From Pseudonocardia sp. N23 (GTDB lineage: Bacteria; Actinomycetota; Actinomycetes; Mycobacteriales; Pseudonocardiaceae): a stretch of DNA of 64,000 bases. Positions 42,034-50,904 of the stretch are shown here, one piece after another (position 1 is the stretch's first letter; each line of letters begins with the position of its first letter). A program made the translations under genes and the position numbers. The stretch is taken from assembly GCF_002583555.1 (NCBI RefSeq), contig NZ_BEGX01000002.1:62001-126000 (forward strand), read 5' to 3'. The notes below the pieces were generated by a model, which saw only the letters and a list, made by a program, of their open reading frames with translations, did no database searches and was not told the origin of the DNA.

Positions 42034-43311
42034 TCAGTTCCCTTCGAGAACCAGGACTTGGCTGATCAGCGAGCGGCCATGCGTGGCGACGACTGAGAGC
42101 CCTGGCGCGGAGGGCATCTGCGCGGCGCCCGCCCGACCACGGATCTGCATGACCGCCTCGTAGGTGTCGGAGCCCGCACTCGCCGACGAGGCATGCCCGA
42201 ACGCATGCCGGCCACCGTGGGTGCTCATCGGTTTGTCGCCGTCGAAGCGAAGACGTCCTGCCGACGCTGCCTCGAGCCCCTCGCCGTACGGCAGGTAACC
42301 GGTCCTCTCGGCCGCCACGATCCCGAGGATGTGGGAGGAGTCGTCGGTGTGGAGATGGTCGATGTCCGCGCCGGTGATCCCCGCCATCGTGAATGCGGCG
42401 TGGATGGCAACGGCGTCGTGTCGCCAGTTGGTCGGGTCGAGGGTGTACCAGGGGACATCGGCCGCGGCGGTGCCGAAGCCCCGCAAGGTGACCGATCGGT
42501 GGGGGAGCCCACGGGCGGCCTCCCCCCGGACCAGGACGACGGCCGAGGCACCGTCGGCAGGTGTCGCCAGGCTGCGCCGGCGCGCGGGCCAGCTGGCGAA
42601 GGGGTTGAGGGACGACCGCCAGAAGTCGAACGGGTCGGCGAACCCGTGCTCGGCAGCCTCGTCCTCGAGGCGTTGCTGCAGCACGGCTCTGGGGTTCAGC
42701 GCGCCGTGGAGGCGTCGTGTGCGGCACACCTCGAACATGGCCCGGTCGTAGTCCTTCGCAGACATGCTGTAGCGGCGCATGTAACCCTGCGCGACGATGC
42801 CGTTGCAAGCGGCGATCATGTCGTGCCCCTGTGGGACCGCGTAGGCCTGGTCGCAGCTCTGGTCCGTCCAGACCCGCAGGAGGTCCGGCGGAATCGGTTC
42901 CCGCTCGTACGGGCTCAGGCCCTTCGGCCGGCTGCGGTCGGCCTCGACGCCCAGGACCAGCGCGCTGTCGATCGCACCGGACGCGATCGCCTCCGCTGCC
43001 ATCACGATCGCGACGTTCGTCGTCGAGCCCGCGGCATCGATGCGCACACCCGGCTTGAGGTTCAACCCGACCCATCTGGCCAGCTGGGTGTGAGTCGCCG
43101 GCAGCCCTGAGCTCTGCCCCGTCGCATTGCCCGCGTAGAGCGCGCCGACGTCGTGCCCGCGCATCCCCGCGTCCTCGAGCGCCTCGCGTGCCGCCGCCGC
43201 CGCCAGCTCCTGGAGGCTCAGCCCGGCGATGCCCGGGGTCGACACGAGGTCGCCGAAGCGGGTGCAGCCGACCCCGGCGATCACTACGTGCCCTGCGAGC
43301 CGTGTCGCCAT
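42034..43311 (-). CDS. Thiolase-fold (SCP2/Ltp2-like) protein lacking the nucleophilic Cys
   Basis: 425 residues of thiolase fold. N-terminal IAGVGCTRFGDLVSTPGIAG and C-terminal HAFGHASSASAG fit the lipid-transfer-protein/SCP2 thiolase branch. The acylated Cys of thiolases would sit in a CASG-type motif near residue 95, but the sequence is IDAAGSTTNV, so there is no Cys. That pattern, together with a DUF35 partner, suggests an aldolase or acyl-binding role like Ltp2 rather than a beta-ketothiolase. ATG 43311. A DosR-like box (43464) lies 153 bp upstream. Confidence 0.8.
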   Translation of the reverse strand: MATRLAGHVVIAGVGCTRFGDLVSTPGIAGLSLQELAAAAAREALEDAGMRGHDVGALYAGNATGQSSGLPATHTQLARWVGLNLKPGVRIDAAGSTTNVAIVMAAEAIASGAIDSALVLGVEADRSRPKGLSPYEREPIPPDLLRVWTDQSCDQAYAVPQGHDMIAACNGIVAQGYMRRYSMSAKDYDRAMFEVCRTRRLHGALNPRAVLQQRLEDEAAEHGFADPFDFWRSSLNPFASWPARRRSLATPADGASAVVLVRGEAARGLPHRSVTLRGFGTAAADVPWYTLDPTNWRHDAVAIHAAFTMAGITGADIDHLHTDDSSHILGIVAAERTGYLPYGEGLEAASAGRLRFDGDKPMSTHGGRHAFGHASSASAGSDTYEAVMQIRGRAGAAQMPSAPGLSVVATHGRSLISQVLVLEGN

Positions 43312-43463
43312 GTCCGTTCTCCGTTCGAATCGTCCGGCCCCGACAGCCCGGCTGGGGCCGGCCGCGCGTGCGTGGAGCTGCGCTCGTCATCGTCACGGCC
43401 GCCCACGTCGTCCGGCACGGTCTGGGGGCACAGGACGAGACGTTCGAAGGGACGGACCGGGCC

Positions 43464-43477
43464 AGGACCTTCGTCCC
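43464..43477. promoter_or_regulatory. DosR-like box between thiolase-like and DUF1003 genes
   Basis: AGGAC-CTTC-GTCCC, 9 of 10 fixed positions; 111 bp before the DUF1003 start and 153 bp from the thiolase-like start. Confidence 0.65.
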
Positions 43478-43588
43478 GTCGACGCCCGGCATCGGTCACC
43501 GGCGGCCGCGGCCCTCGACCCTGCCGGTCAGGACCGCACGCTGCGACGCTCGTCCCGACCGGATCGACCGCCGCCGCGGAGGATGGAC

Positions 43589-44155
43589 ATGTGTCTCGAA
43601 CCCGAGGACCGACGAGCGGGGCCCCGGTACGCCCGCCCTGCCGACCGGCACGCGCCACGGGCCGGCCGTTCCGCCGTGCACCGGCGAACCGGCTCGGCCG
43701 GGTGGCCCGAGCCCGCAACCGGTGTCGGCGACCCTGCGCTCGCCACGGGGATGCCTGCCGCCTCCGTGAGAGGACGACTCGAACATCCGGTCGTGACCCG
43801 CACCCGGGAGCATCGCACGGCCGATCTGCAGCTGCGGGCCGCTGATGCGATCACGCGGTTTGCAGGATCGATGTGGTTCGTCTACCTGCACATCGTCGTG
43901 TTCGCGGGCTGGATGATGTTCGCGGAGATCAGCCCGTGGCCGTCGCTGACGCTCGTCGTATCGCTCGAGGCGATCTTCCTCTCGACCTTCGTGATGATCG
44001 GCCAGAACCGTGCAGCAGCCTTCCAGCAGGCCAAGGCGGACCACGACTTCGCCGAGCAGGAGATCGAGCTCAAGACCAACACCGAGCTGACCCGCGAGAT
44101 CCACCGGCTGACGACGGAACTGCACCGCCGTGTCGTCGACGACGCGTGGAACTGA
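43589..44155 (+). CDS. DUF1003 membrane protein
   Basis: 188 residues. The C-terminal two thirds is DUF1003: DAITRFAGSMWFVYLHIVVF (helix 1), LTLVVSLEAIFLSTFVMIGQ (helix 2), then NRAAAFQQAKADHDFAEQEI and a coiled-coil tail. Residues 1-55 are a Pro/Arg-rich extension. ATG 43589 is chosen for its GGAGG at 7 nt and the standard offset from the box; ATG 43751 would remove the extension. Function of the family is unknown; it is an inner membrane protein with a cytosolic tail. Confidence 0.72.
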   Translation: MCLEPEDRRAGPRYARPADRHAPRAGRSAVHRRTGSAGWPEPATGVGDPALATGMPAASVRGRLEHPVVTRTREHRTADLQLRAADAITRFAGSMWFVYLHIVVFAGWMMFAEISPWPSLTLVVSLEAIFLSTFVMIGQNRAAAFQQAKADHDFAEQEIELKTNTELTREIHRLTTELHRRVVDDAWN

Positions 44156-44185
44156 CCCGCGGCACGCCGGACCCGTCAGGCAGTG

Positions 44186-44623
44186 CTACGCCAGGCTGGA
44201 GCCGGCCCGGTCGACGTGACGCTCGACGTGTGTGTCCGGCGGCGGGAACATCACGGTCACCGAGTCGTCATCGATCCACTGCACGCGGTAGGGCGGAGTG
44301 CCGTCCTGGTGCAACAGCGCCACGACCTGGCCGCGGCGGGCATGGTGCTCGTGGGGGGCCGGCGGAACGATCAGCCAGTCACCGATCTGCGCGTGCACGA
44401 GCTCGCCCCGACCGGCGCGGGCCGGCCCGACGATCGCACGTCCTGAAATCGTCCGCCGGGCGTCGTCACCATGGTCGACGCCCTCGTCCTGCTCGACATT
44501 CTCGTCCTGCTCGGCCTCGTCATCCTCGTACTCGACCTCCGGGTCGCCGTGAAGCGCCGCGATGACCCGCCTCTGGAAGAGCCGTCGATCTGCGTCACGT
44601 CGAATCTCGTCTGGTGTCGGCAT
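44186..44623 (-). CDS. DUF1918 protein with acidic N-terminal region
   Basis: 145 residues. The last 60 form the SH3-like DUF1918 domain: HAQIGDWLIVPPAPHEHHAR, VVALLHQDGTPPYRVQWIDD, TVMFPPPD. Before it lies a strongly acidic stretch (VEYEDDEAEQDENVEQDEG). ATG 44623 has GGAG 7 nt upstream. DUF1918 proteins occur repeatedly in actinobacterial stress regulons. GAGGC-GGAG-GTCCC (44741-44754, 8 of 10) lies 118 bp upstream. Confidence 0.75.
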   Translation of the reverse strand: MPTPDEIRRDADRRLFQRRVIAALHGDPEVEYEDDEAEQDENVEQDEGVDHGDDARRTISGRAIVGPARAGRGELVHAQIGDWLIVPPAPHEHHARRGQVVALLHQDGTPPYRVQWIDDDSVTVMFPPPDTHVERHVDRAGSSLA

Positions 44624-44789
44624 CGGTGTCTCCGTTGTCGGTCCTCGGGCTCGGTGCACCCGGCCTGCCTCGTCGCGGGCCTAGGAGCAGCACACACCCG
44701 AATGCGCCGAGCCCCCCAGAGTCGCCTGTCCACCGACGAGGAGGCGGAGGTCCCGCAGCTCGCCGGCCGAGGGGCTGCCATGGGTGGAC

Positions 44790-44803
44790 GGGACGATGGT
44801 CCT
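44790..44803. promoter_or_regulatory. DosR-like box before GAPDH
   Basis: GGGAC-GATG-GTCCT, 9 of 10 fixed positions, ending 91 bp before ATG 44895. A second, weaker box for the divergent DUF1918 gene is at 44741-44754. Confidence 0.65.
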
Positions 44804-44894
44804 CCGCCGCTCGTGGCGGCCGTCCCTAGCCGGCGCATCGGATGCCCGGCGATGGTTGCCCGGACCGTCGATGACGATGAGCCGGGGAGCAGAC

Positions 44895-45911
44895 ATGCGT
44901 GTGCGGGTGGGGATCAACGGGATGGGTCGCATCGGTCGGGACTTCTTCAAGGTCGCGACGGAACGGGCCGACAGCCCGTTCGAGGTCGTCGCCATCAACG
45001 ATGTCGCCCCCGCTGAACAGGTCGCCCACCTGCTCCGGCACGACTCGACCTACGGGGCATGGCCTCACCACGTCGAGCTCGACCGAGACTTCCTCGCAGT
45101 GGACGACCGCACGCTGCGCGTCACCAGCGGGACCACTCCCGAGCTGATCGACTGGGCAGAGGACGGCGTGGAGATCGTGGTCGAGGCCACCGGGCATTTC
45201 CGAAGCCGCGACGCGGCGGCGGGGCATCTGGGTTCGTCGGTGCGCAAGGTCGTGATCACCTCGCCGGGGACCGACGCCGACGTGACCGTGGTCATGGGCG
45301 TCAACGACGACGAGTACGACGCGACCGCCCACGACGTCGTGTCGAACGCGTCGTGCACGACCAACTGTGCCGCGCCCATGGCCCACGTGCTGCACCGGGC
45401 GTTCGGCATCGAGAGCGGGCTGCTGACGACCGTGCACAGCTACACGTCGGACCAGAACCTGCTGGACGGCCCGCACCCGGACCTCCGCCGCGCCCGCTCG
45501 GCCGCGGTCAACATCATCCCGACGGGCACCGGGGCGGCCAGGGCTGTCGGGCTCGTCCTCCCGGAGCTCGCGGGGAAGCTCGACGGTGTGGCGCTGCGGG
45601 TCCCGGTCGTCGACGTCTCGCTCGTGGACCTGACCCTGAGGCTGTCCACACCGGTGACGACGGCGCAGGTCAACCGCGCGTTCATCAACGCCGCCGACGG
45701 TGTACTCAAGAATGTCCTGCGGTGCACGACGGAGCCGATCGTCTCGCACGACGTCATCGGGGAGCAAGCATCCTGTCTGGTCGACCTCGGCCTCACCCGA
45801 GCGGTGGGCGACCTCGTGAAGGTGTTCGGCTGGTACGACAACGAGTGGGGCTACGCCGAGAGGACCGCCGACCTGGTCGGCCGGATCGCCCGGACGTTGC
45901 CCCTCAGGTGA
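44895..45911 (+). CDS. gap: Glyceraldehyde-3-phosphate dehydrogenase
   Basis: 338 residues. Catalytic Cys in SNASCTTNCAAPM, general base His in TTVHSYTSDQNL, NAD motif INGMGRIGRDFFK, and INDVAP with the Asp that favours NAD over NADP. Full-length GapA type. ATG 44895. Unlike the usual glycolytic gap-pgk-tpi operon, it stands alone among stress genes behind a DosR-like box, so it is probably a condition-specific paralogue. It ends 8 bp inside the convergent CBS gene. Confidence 0.92.
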   Translation: MRVRVGINGMGRIGRDFFKVATERADSPFEVVAINDVAPAEQVAHLLRHDSTYGAWPHHVELDRDFLAVDDRTLRVTSGTTPELIDWAEDGVEIVVEATGHFRSRDAAAGHLGSSVRKVVITSPGTDADVTVVMGVNDDEYDATAHDVVSNASCTTNCAAPMAHVLHRAFGIESGLLTTVHSYTSDQNLLDGPHPDLRRARSAAVNIIPTGTGAARAVGLVLPELAGKLDGVALRVPVVDVSLVDLTLRLSTPVTTAQVNRAFINAADGVLKNVLRCTTEPIVSHDVIGEQASCLVDLGLTRAVGDLVKVFGWYDNEWGYAERTADLVGRIARTLPLR

Positions 45912-46302
45912 TGCGGTGCGACCGCAGCGGCCGAGAATCGTCCCTGATCACGAGGCCGACGGCCCGGGAACCGACGAACACCGGCATCGCTGCGAGACCG
46001 CGGGTCACCATCTCGGCGGCCACATCGTCCACGTCGTCGTCCGGCGCCGCGACAGCCGTCGTGTGCGCCATCACCGCCGCGATGACAGCCTCCGGGTCGA
46101 GCTCGATCTGCCAGCCATCGGGCAGCTCGCACCAGAGGTCCAGACTGGAACGCGGGACGACGCCGACCGGTGCGCCTGCATCGTCGACGACCGCGGCGGC
46201 ACCCTGGCCGCGTGAATCGAGAACGGCGGCGGCCACCCGGATCGGGGTGTCCGCGCGCAGCGTCACCACGTTCCTCGTCATCACGTCCCCGACCCTGGTC
46301 AC
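45904..46302 (-). CDS. CBS-domain protein
   Basis: 132 residues with a CBS pair: RVGDVMTRNVVTLRADTPIR to APVGVVPRSSLDLWCEL, and a divergent second half, ALAHTTAV-like HTTAVAAPDDDVDDVAAEMV to SRAVGLVIRDD. The frame is open further upstream to 46440, but the part before GTG 46302 shows no domain. Convergent overlap of 8 bp with gap. No clear box precedes it. Function as an adenylate-sensing module is inferred from the family. Confidence 0.72.
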   Translation of the reverse strand: MTRVGDVMTRNVVTLRADTPIRVAAAVLDSRGQGAAAVVDDAGAPVGVVPRSSLDLWCELPDGWQIELDPEAVIAAVMAHTTAVAAPDDDVDDVAAEMVTRGLAAMPVFVGSRAVGLVIRDDSRPLRSHRIT

Positions 46303-46458
46303 GCGCTTCCGCCCACTCCGCCGAGAGCACCTGTCCGTCGTCTCCGCCCCATCGGCGTCCTCTCCGTCATGGCTGTCCTGGTTCCTCACGATGTCTGTGT
46401 GAACGGCAGCTCGCCGCGGGAGCGGCGCCGGAAACGGCATCCGGGCTGCACGGCAGGG

Positions 46459-46911
46459 TCATCGACCACGCGTCAACACCACGATCGGCTCGTGGCGGCG
46501 GACGACAACGGCCAGCAGCATGACCGCGAGACCCGCTCCGAGCATCACCGGCTGCAGCACGTTGTACCGCTGCATGACCAGCAGCTGAACGCCGATCCAT
46601 GCGACCAGCGCACCCCCCGCTGCGATGGAGAAGATCGGCGCCCACGGCGACCGCACCACCTCCAGGCCCGCAGCGACGAGCATCGGCAGCGCCACGACGG
46701 ACAGCAGCAGGATGCCCGGGACGACCCAGTTCGTGAACGGGGTGCCGGAGAGCCAGCTGTCCGGCATTCCGATCACATCGTCCCAGATCAGACCTGTACC
46801 ACCGTAGATCGCGGACAGGGCGACCAGCAGCTCCGTCGCCACGAGGACCCAATGCGTCCTCGGCACCGTCGCGGCGGGTGGCTCTCCCGTTCCGACGAGC
46901 ATGTTCCGCAT
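46459..46911 (-). CDS. Four-helix membrane protein, unrecognised
   Basis: 150 residues with four predicted membrane segments: VLVATELLVALSAIYGG, WVVPGILLLSVVALPMLVAA, APIFSIAAGGALVAWIGVQL and PVMLGAGLAVMLLAVVV. ATG 46911 has GGAGG 6 nt upstream. It starts 25 bp after the stress protein gene at 46937 and is likely in its operon. No family assigned with confidence. Confidence 0.7.
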   Translation of the reverse strand: MRNMLVGTGEPPAATVPRTHWVLVATELLVALSAIYGGTGLIWDDVIGMPDSWLSGTPFTNWVVPGILLLSVVALPMLVAAGLEVVRSPWAPIFSIAAGGALVAWIGVQLLVMQRYNVLQPVMLGAGLAVMLLAVVVRRHEPIVVLTRGR

Positions 46912-46936
46912 CGTGTCCTCCACCTTCGACAGTGCG

Positions 46937-47869
46937 TCAACCTTGCTGTGGTAGCGCGCCGGCGGCGTCTCTGACGTCCGTCGGGCCGCGGCGCGGTGCC
47001 GCTGAACCGCTGGCTCGACCGGCGAGCACCTCGACACCGGACGGCACCCACACCACGGTGCAGGGCGCGAACTCGACCAGTGAGCGCATCGTCGAGCCAC
47101 TCGCCATCCCCGTGGCCCCGTTCCCGTGCCCCACGACCACGATGCTCGCGTCGGACGACCTGTCCAGAAGGGCCTGCAACGCGGTAGCGGACACCACCTC
47201 ACCCGCCACGGGCAGGCTCGGGCGTCCGGCCGCGATCCGGCGACGTTCATCGTCGAGCCGTGATCGGGCCGCCTGCTGCTGCGTCTCGAAGCCACCGGTG
47301 CAGCGGCGTAGACCACGGGGCGTGATCGCGACGTCCGTCCAGGCATGAACGATCAGGAGGTCCGTGCGAACCGCCTCGGCGAGCTCGGCAGCCGTGTCGA
47401 CGACTCGGCGGTCCGCCGACGATCCGTCGGTCCCCACGACGACTGATCCCGTGCGGGACGGCGCCGGCCCCCGTGCCAGGCCGCGGACGATCGCGATCGG
47501 GCAGTCGACACGACCCACCAGTGCGAGCGCGATGCCCCCGACACGCACTCCCGGCGGTGCACCGTCGTCGCAGCTGCCCAGGACCAGCATCCGTGCCGCG
47601 TCAGCACGCGATCTCAGCGCGGCAACCGGGGAGCCGGTGACGACCTCCACCGTCGTGCCGATGACGCCCGCAGAGCGGGCGGTCGCGAGGAACTCGTCGA
47701 CGGATCGGGGCGGCGGTGCACCGGAACCGCCGGACTCGGCATGGACGAGGTGCAGCGGCGAGCCCGTCGCCGCGGCGAGCCCGACCGCCCAGTCCACTGC
47801 GCTCGCGGCCTGTGGTGAGGCATCGACACCGACCAGAACCGGTCTCGGCGCCCTCGTCCGGCTGCTCAC
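46937..47869 (-). CDS. Universal stress protein, two UspA domains
   Basis: 310 residues. Domain 1 begins PVLVGVDASPQAASAVDWAV with the loop LVLGSCDDGAPPGVRVGG; domain 2 has VVGHGNGATGMASGSTMRSL. Both loops deviate from G-x2-G-x9-G-S, so ATP binding is uncertain. GTG 47869 has GGGAGG upstream. Paralogue of the protein at 36768. A box (47962) lies 93 bp upstream, in the gap shared with cydA. Confidence 0.87.
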   Translation of the reverse strand: MSSRTRAPRPVLVGVDASPQAASAVDWAVGLAAATGSPLHLVHAESGGSGAPPPRSVDEFLATARSAGVIGTTVEVVTGSPVAALRSRADAARMLVLGSCDDGAPPGVRVGGIALALVGRVDCPIAIVRGLARGPAPSRTGSVVVGTDGSSADRRVVDTAAELAEAVRTDLLIVHAWTDVAITPRGLRRCTGGFETQQQAARSRLDDERRRIAAGRPSLPVAGEVVSATALQALLDRSSDASIVVVGHGNGATGMASGSTMRSLVEFAPCTVVWVPSGVEVLAGRASGSAAPRRGPTDVRDAAGALPQQG

Positions 47870-48224
47870 GTCGCGGCCTCCCTCGCACTCGATCCGATGC
47901 ATCGATGTGATGCTGGTCGGCGACCTGATCCGCGTTCCAGGGGCGACGGTCGGGCGATGCGGGGTCCAAGGTCCCGGCGCGCGCCGAACCTGCGCAGGGG
48001 CGATCAGCGGCGGGTGCGACCGATCAGGGGCGCTCGCACGGGCCCACCGTCCTCAGGGGCGCGCCACGGGATGCAGCCTCGCAGTGACGCACCTCGGGAC
48101 CTTCGTCCCGACGATCACCGACCTCGGTCACCGCGGATGGCGGCGCTCGACCCTCCTGACCGGCCATCCGTCCCGAGACTCTTGTGCGGGCCGGGACGAC
48201 CGGCTCGACACGACGGAGGGCGGC
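47870..48224. promoter_or_regulatory. Divergent region with two DosR-like boxes (stress protein / cydA)
   Basis: 355 bp without a gene. GGGTC-CAAG-GTCCC at 47962-47975 (9 of 10) serves the leftward stress protein, 93 bp from its start. GGGAC-CTTC-GTCCC at 48096-48109 (10 of 10) serves cydA, 115 bp before its start. Confidence 0.75.
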
Positions 48225-49619
48225 ATGGCAGTCGATCTCGCGCGGTGGCAGTTCGCGATCACCACGGTGTACCACTTCCTGTTCGTCCCCCTGACGATCG
48301 GCATGGCATTCCTCGTCGCCGGGATGCAGACAGCCTGGGTGCGTACATCCGACGACCGCTACCTGCGCATGACGAAGTTCTGGGGCAAGCTCTTCCTGAT
48401 CAACTTCGCCATCGGCGTCGTGACCGGGATCGTGCAGGAGTTCCAGTTCGGGATGAACTGGAGCGACTACAGCCGCTTCGTCGGCGACATCTTCGGCGCG
48501 CCGCTGGCGATCGAGGGGCTGCTCGCGTTCTTCCTGGAATCGACGTTCCTGGGGCTGTGGATCTTCGGTTGGGACCGGCTGCCCAAGAAGGTGCATCTCG
48601 CGACGATCTGGCTCGCGGCCGCCGGCACCATGCTGTCGGCGTACTTCATCCTCGCCGCGAACTCGTGGATGCAGCACCCCGTCGGCTCGGTCGTCAACGA
48701 TGCCGCCGGGCGCGCGGAGCTGAAGGACTTCGGCGCCGTGCTCACCAACTCGACGGCGGTGGGCGCGTTCGCGCACACGATCACCGCCTGCTTCCTCACC
48801 GCCGGGCTGTTCGTGCTGGCGATCAGTGCGTGGCACCTGCGGAAGGGGAACCACACCGGGATCTTCCGGCCCTCGATCCGGATCGCCCTGGTCACGACGC
48901 TCATCGCCGCGCTGGGTGTGATCGTCAGCGGCGACATGCAGGCCCGGTTGATGACCGAACAGCAACCGATGAAGATGGCCGCGGCCGAGGCGCTGTACGA
49001 CACCGCGGCGCCGGCGTCGTTCTCGCTGTTCACGATCGGGACCCTCGACGGCCGGCACGAGGTCTGGAGTCTCCGGGTGCCCCGAGTGCTGTCGTTCATG
49101 GCCACCGGGTCGCTCGACGGCAAGGTCGACGGCATCAACGAGCTGCAGGCCGCGAGCGAACAGACCTACGGCCCGGGGCTCTACACCCCGAACATCCCCG
49201 CGACGTACTGGACGTTCCGGCTCATGATCGGCCTCGGGTTCCTCGCCCTGCTGCTGTCGGTGGTCGGGCTGTGGCTCACTCGCGAGCGCGCCCGGCGGCC
49301 GCTGCCGCGGTGGTACCTCACCGCGGGTGTGATCGGGCTGTTCCTGCCGTTCGCGGCCAACAGCGCGGGCTGGATCTTCACCGAGATGGGCCGCCAGCCG
49401 TGGCTCGTGTTCGGCGTCCTGCGCACCGCCGACGGGGTCTCCCCCACGGTCGGCAGCGCGTCGGTGTGGACGTCGATGATCGTGTTCACGCTGCTGTACG
49501 GCGTCCTGGCGTTCGTCGAGCTCCGGCTCATGGCCCGCTACGTCGTCGCCGGCCCACCACCCCCGTCCACCGTCGGTCCCGTGCGCGCCCCCGAACCGAC
49601 CCCGTCGGTCACCTACTAG
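48225..49619 (+). CDS. cydA: Cytochrome bd ubiquinol/menaquinol oxidase subunit I
   Basis: 464 residues. Haem ligands visible: His17 (TVYHFLFVPL) for b595, His184 (GAFAHTITA) and Met388 (FTEMGRQPW) for b558. The quinol loop residues are in RLMTEQQPMKMAAAEALYDT; the short Q-loop matches the actinobacterial type. About nine membrane helices. ATG 48225 follows GGAGGG. It reduces oxygen with very high affinity, which suits hypoxia, and is followed 9 bp later by cydB. No cydCD assembly genes are present nearby. Confidence 0.95.
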   Translation: MAVDLARWQFAITTVYHFLFVPLTIGMAFLVAGMQTAWVRTSDDRYLRMTKFWGKLFLINFAIGVVTGIVQEFQFGMNWSDYSRFVGDIFGAPLAIEGLLAFFLESTFLGLWIFGWDRLPKKVHLATIWLAAAGTMLSAYFILAANSWMQHPVGSVVNDAAGRAELKDFGAVLTNSTAVGAFAHTITACFLTAGLFVLAISAWHLRKGNHTGIFRPSIRIALVTTLIAALGVIVSGDMQARLMTEQQPMKMAAAEALYDTAAPASFSLFTIGTLDGRHEVWSLRVPRVLSFMATGSLDGKVDGINELQAASEQTYGPGLYTPNIPATYWTFRLMIGLGFLALLLSVVGLWLTRERARRPLPRWYLTAGVIGLFLPFAANSAGWIFTEMGRQPWLVFGVLRTADGVSPTVGSASVWTSMIVFTLLYGVLAFVELRLMARYVVAGPPPPSTVGPVRAPEPTPSVTY

Positions 49620-49628
49620 GAGCCCGCC

Positions 49629-50681
49629 ATGGACCTCACCACCGTCTGGTTCCTGCTCATCGCCGTGCTCTGGACCGGATACTTCGTCCTCGAGGGCTTC
49701 GACTTCGGCGTCGGCATGCTGCTGCCCGTCGTGTCCCGCGACGAGACCGACCGCCGGGTCGCGCTCGGCACGATCGGCCCGGTCTGGGACGGCAACGAGG
49801 TGTGGCTGCTCGTGGCCGGTGGCGCCACGTTCGCGGCGTTCCCCGAGTGGTACGCAAGCATGTTCTCCGGGTTCTACCTCGCCCTGCTGGTGCTGCTCGT
49901 CGCGCTGATCCTGCGCGGGATGGCGCTGGAGTACCGCGGCAAGATCGACGATCCGGCGTGGCGGCGGCGCTGGGACGTCGCGATCGTCGGCGGCTCGTTC
50001 GCCCCCGCCCTGTTGTGGGGGGTCGCGTTCGGCAACGTCGTGCGCGGGGTCCCGCTCGACGCCCGGCACGAGTACGTCGGGTCGTTCTGGACGCTGCTCA
50101 ACCCGTTCGCGTTGCTCGGCGGGGTCACGACCGTGCTGCTGTTCGTCCTGCACGGTGCGGTGTTCCTCGCCCTCAAGACCAGTGGTGACATCCGCGTCCG
50201 GGCCATCCGGGTCACGAAGGTCGCCGGGCCGCTGCTCGTCGTCACCGGCGGGTCGTTCCTGACCTGGGGCGTCCTCGCATCCGGTCCGCTGTGGACGCTC
50301 ATCCCGGCGGGCGTGGCCGCGGTCGGGCTCGTCGCCGCCATGGTGCTCGCGCTGCGCGGCCGTGAGGGCTGGGCCTTCCTCGCGACATCGGCCGCGATCG
50401 TCGCCGTCGTCATCACCCTGTTCGGGACGCTGTTCCCCGACGTCCTGCCGGCCACCGACCCGGCCAACAGCCTGACCACGACGAACGCCTCGTCGACGCC
50501 CTACACGCTGACCATCATGACGTGGGTCGCGGCGGTGGTCACGCCCGTCGTGCTCGCCTACCAGGCGTGGACGTTCTGGGTGTTCCGCGCGCGGCTCACC
50601 CGCGACGGCGTCGACGGCGACGCAGGCCTGCCAGCGGCGTCGGAGGCCCGGGCGCCGCGCTCCGGTGCCCGCGTGAAGTGA
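49629..50681 (+). CDS. cydB: Cytochrome bd oxidase subunit II
   Basis: 350 residues, about eight membrane helices. Family pattern at the N-terminus: VLWTGYFVLEGFDFGVGMLL and GPVWDGNEVWLLVAGGATFA. The conserved Asp/Glu of the proton path and WDGNEVW are intact. Co-transcribed with cydA (9-bp gap). It ends 223 bp before the second Acg-type gene. Confidence 0.94.
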   Translation: MDLTTVWFLLIAVLWTGYFVLEGFDFGVGMLLPVVSRDETDRRVALGTIGPVWDGNEVWLLVAGGATFAAFPEWYASMFSGFYLALLVLLVALILRGMALEYRGKIDDPAWRRRWDVAIVGGSFAPALLWGVAFGNVVRGVPLDARHEYVGSFWTLLNPFALLGGVTTVLLFVLHGAVFLALKTSGDIRVRAIRVTKVAGPLLVVTGGSFLTWGVLASGPLWTLIPAGVAAVGLVAAMVLALRGREGWAFLATSAAIVAVVITLFGTLFPDVLPATDPANSLTTTNASSTPYTLTIMTWVAAVVTPVVLAYQAWTFWVFRARLTRDGVDGDAGLPAASEARAPRSGARVK

Positions 50682-50810
50682 GGCCGTTCGACCGGCGGCT
50701 GCGGTGCGCCGTCCGGGCCCCCGATCCCGCGCGACGCGCGCCCTGGCGGCGCGATGCGGCGGTCGGTGGGGCACGCTGAGGACCGCGGCGGCCCGCGTCG
50801 GAGGCCGCCC

Positions 50811-50824
50811 GGGACCTTCGACCC
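50811..50824. promoter_or_regulatory. DosR-like box before the second Acg-type gene
   Basis: GGGAC-CTTC-GACCC, 9 of 10 fixed positions, ending 80 bp before GTG 50905. Confidence 0.65.
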
Positions 50825-50904
50825 GTCGCCCGCGCCGGACGTCACGACACCGGCCACCGTTGTGCCCCTGCCCGCCGCGCCGACGTCCGACCAGGCTCGG
50901 AAGC

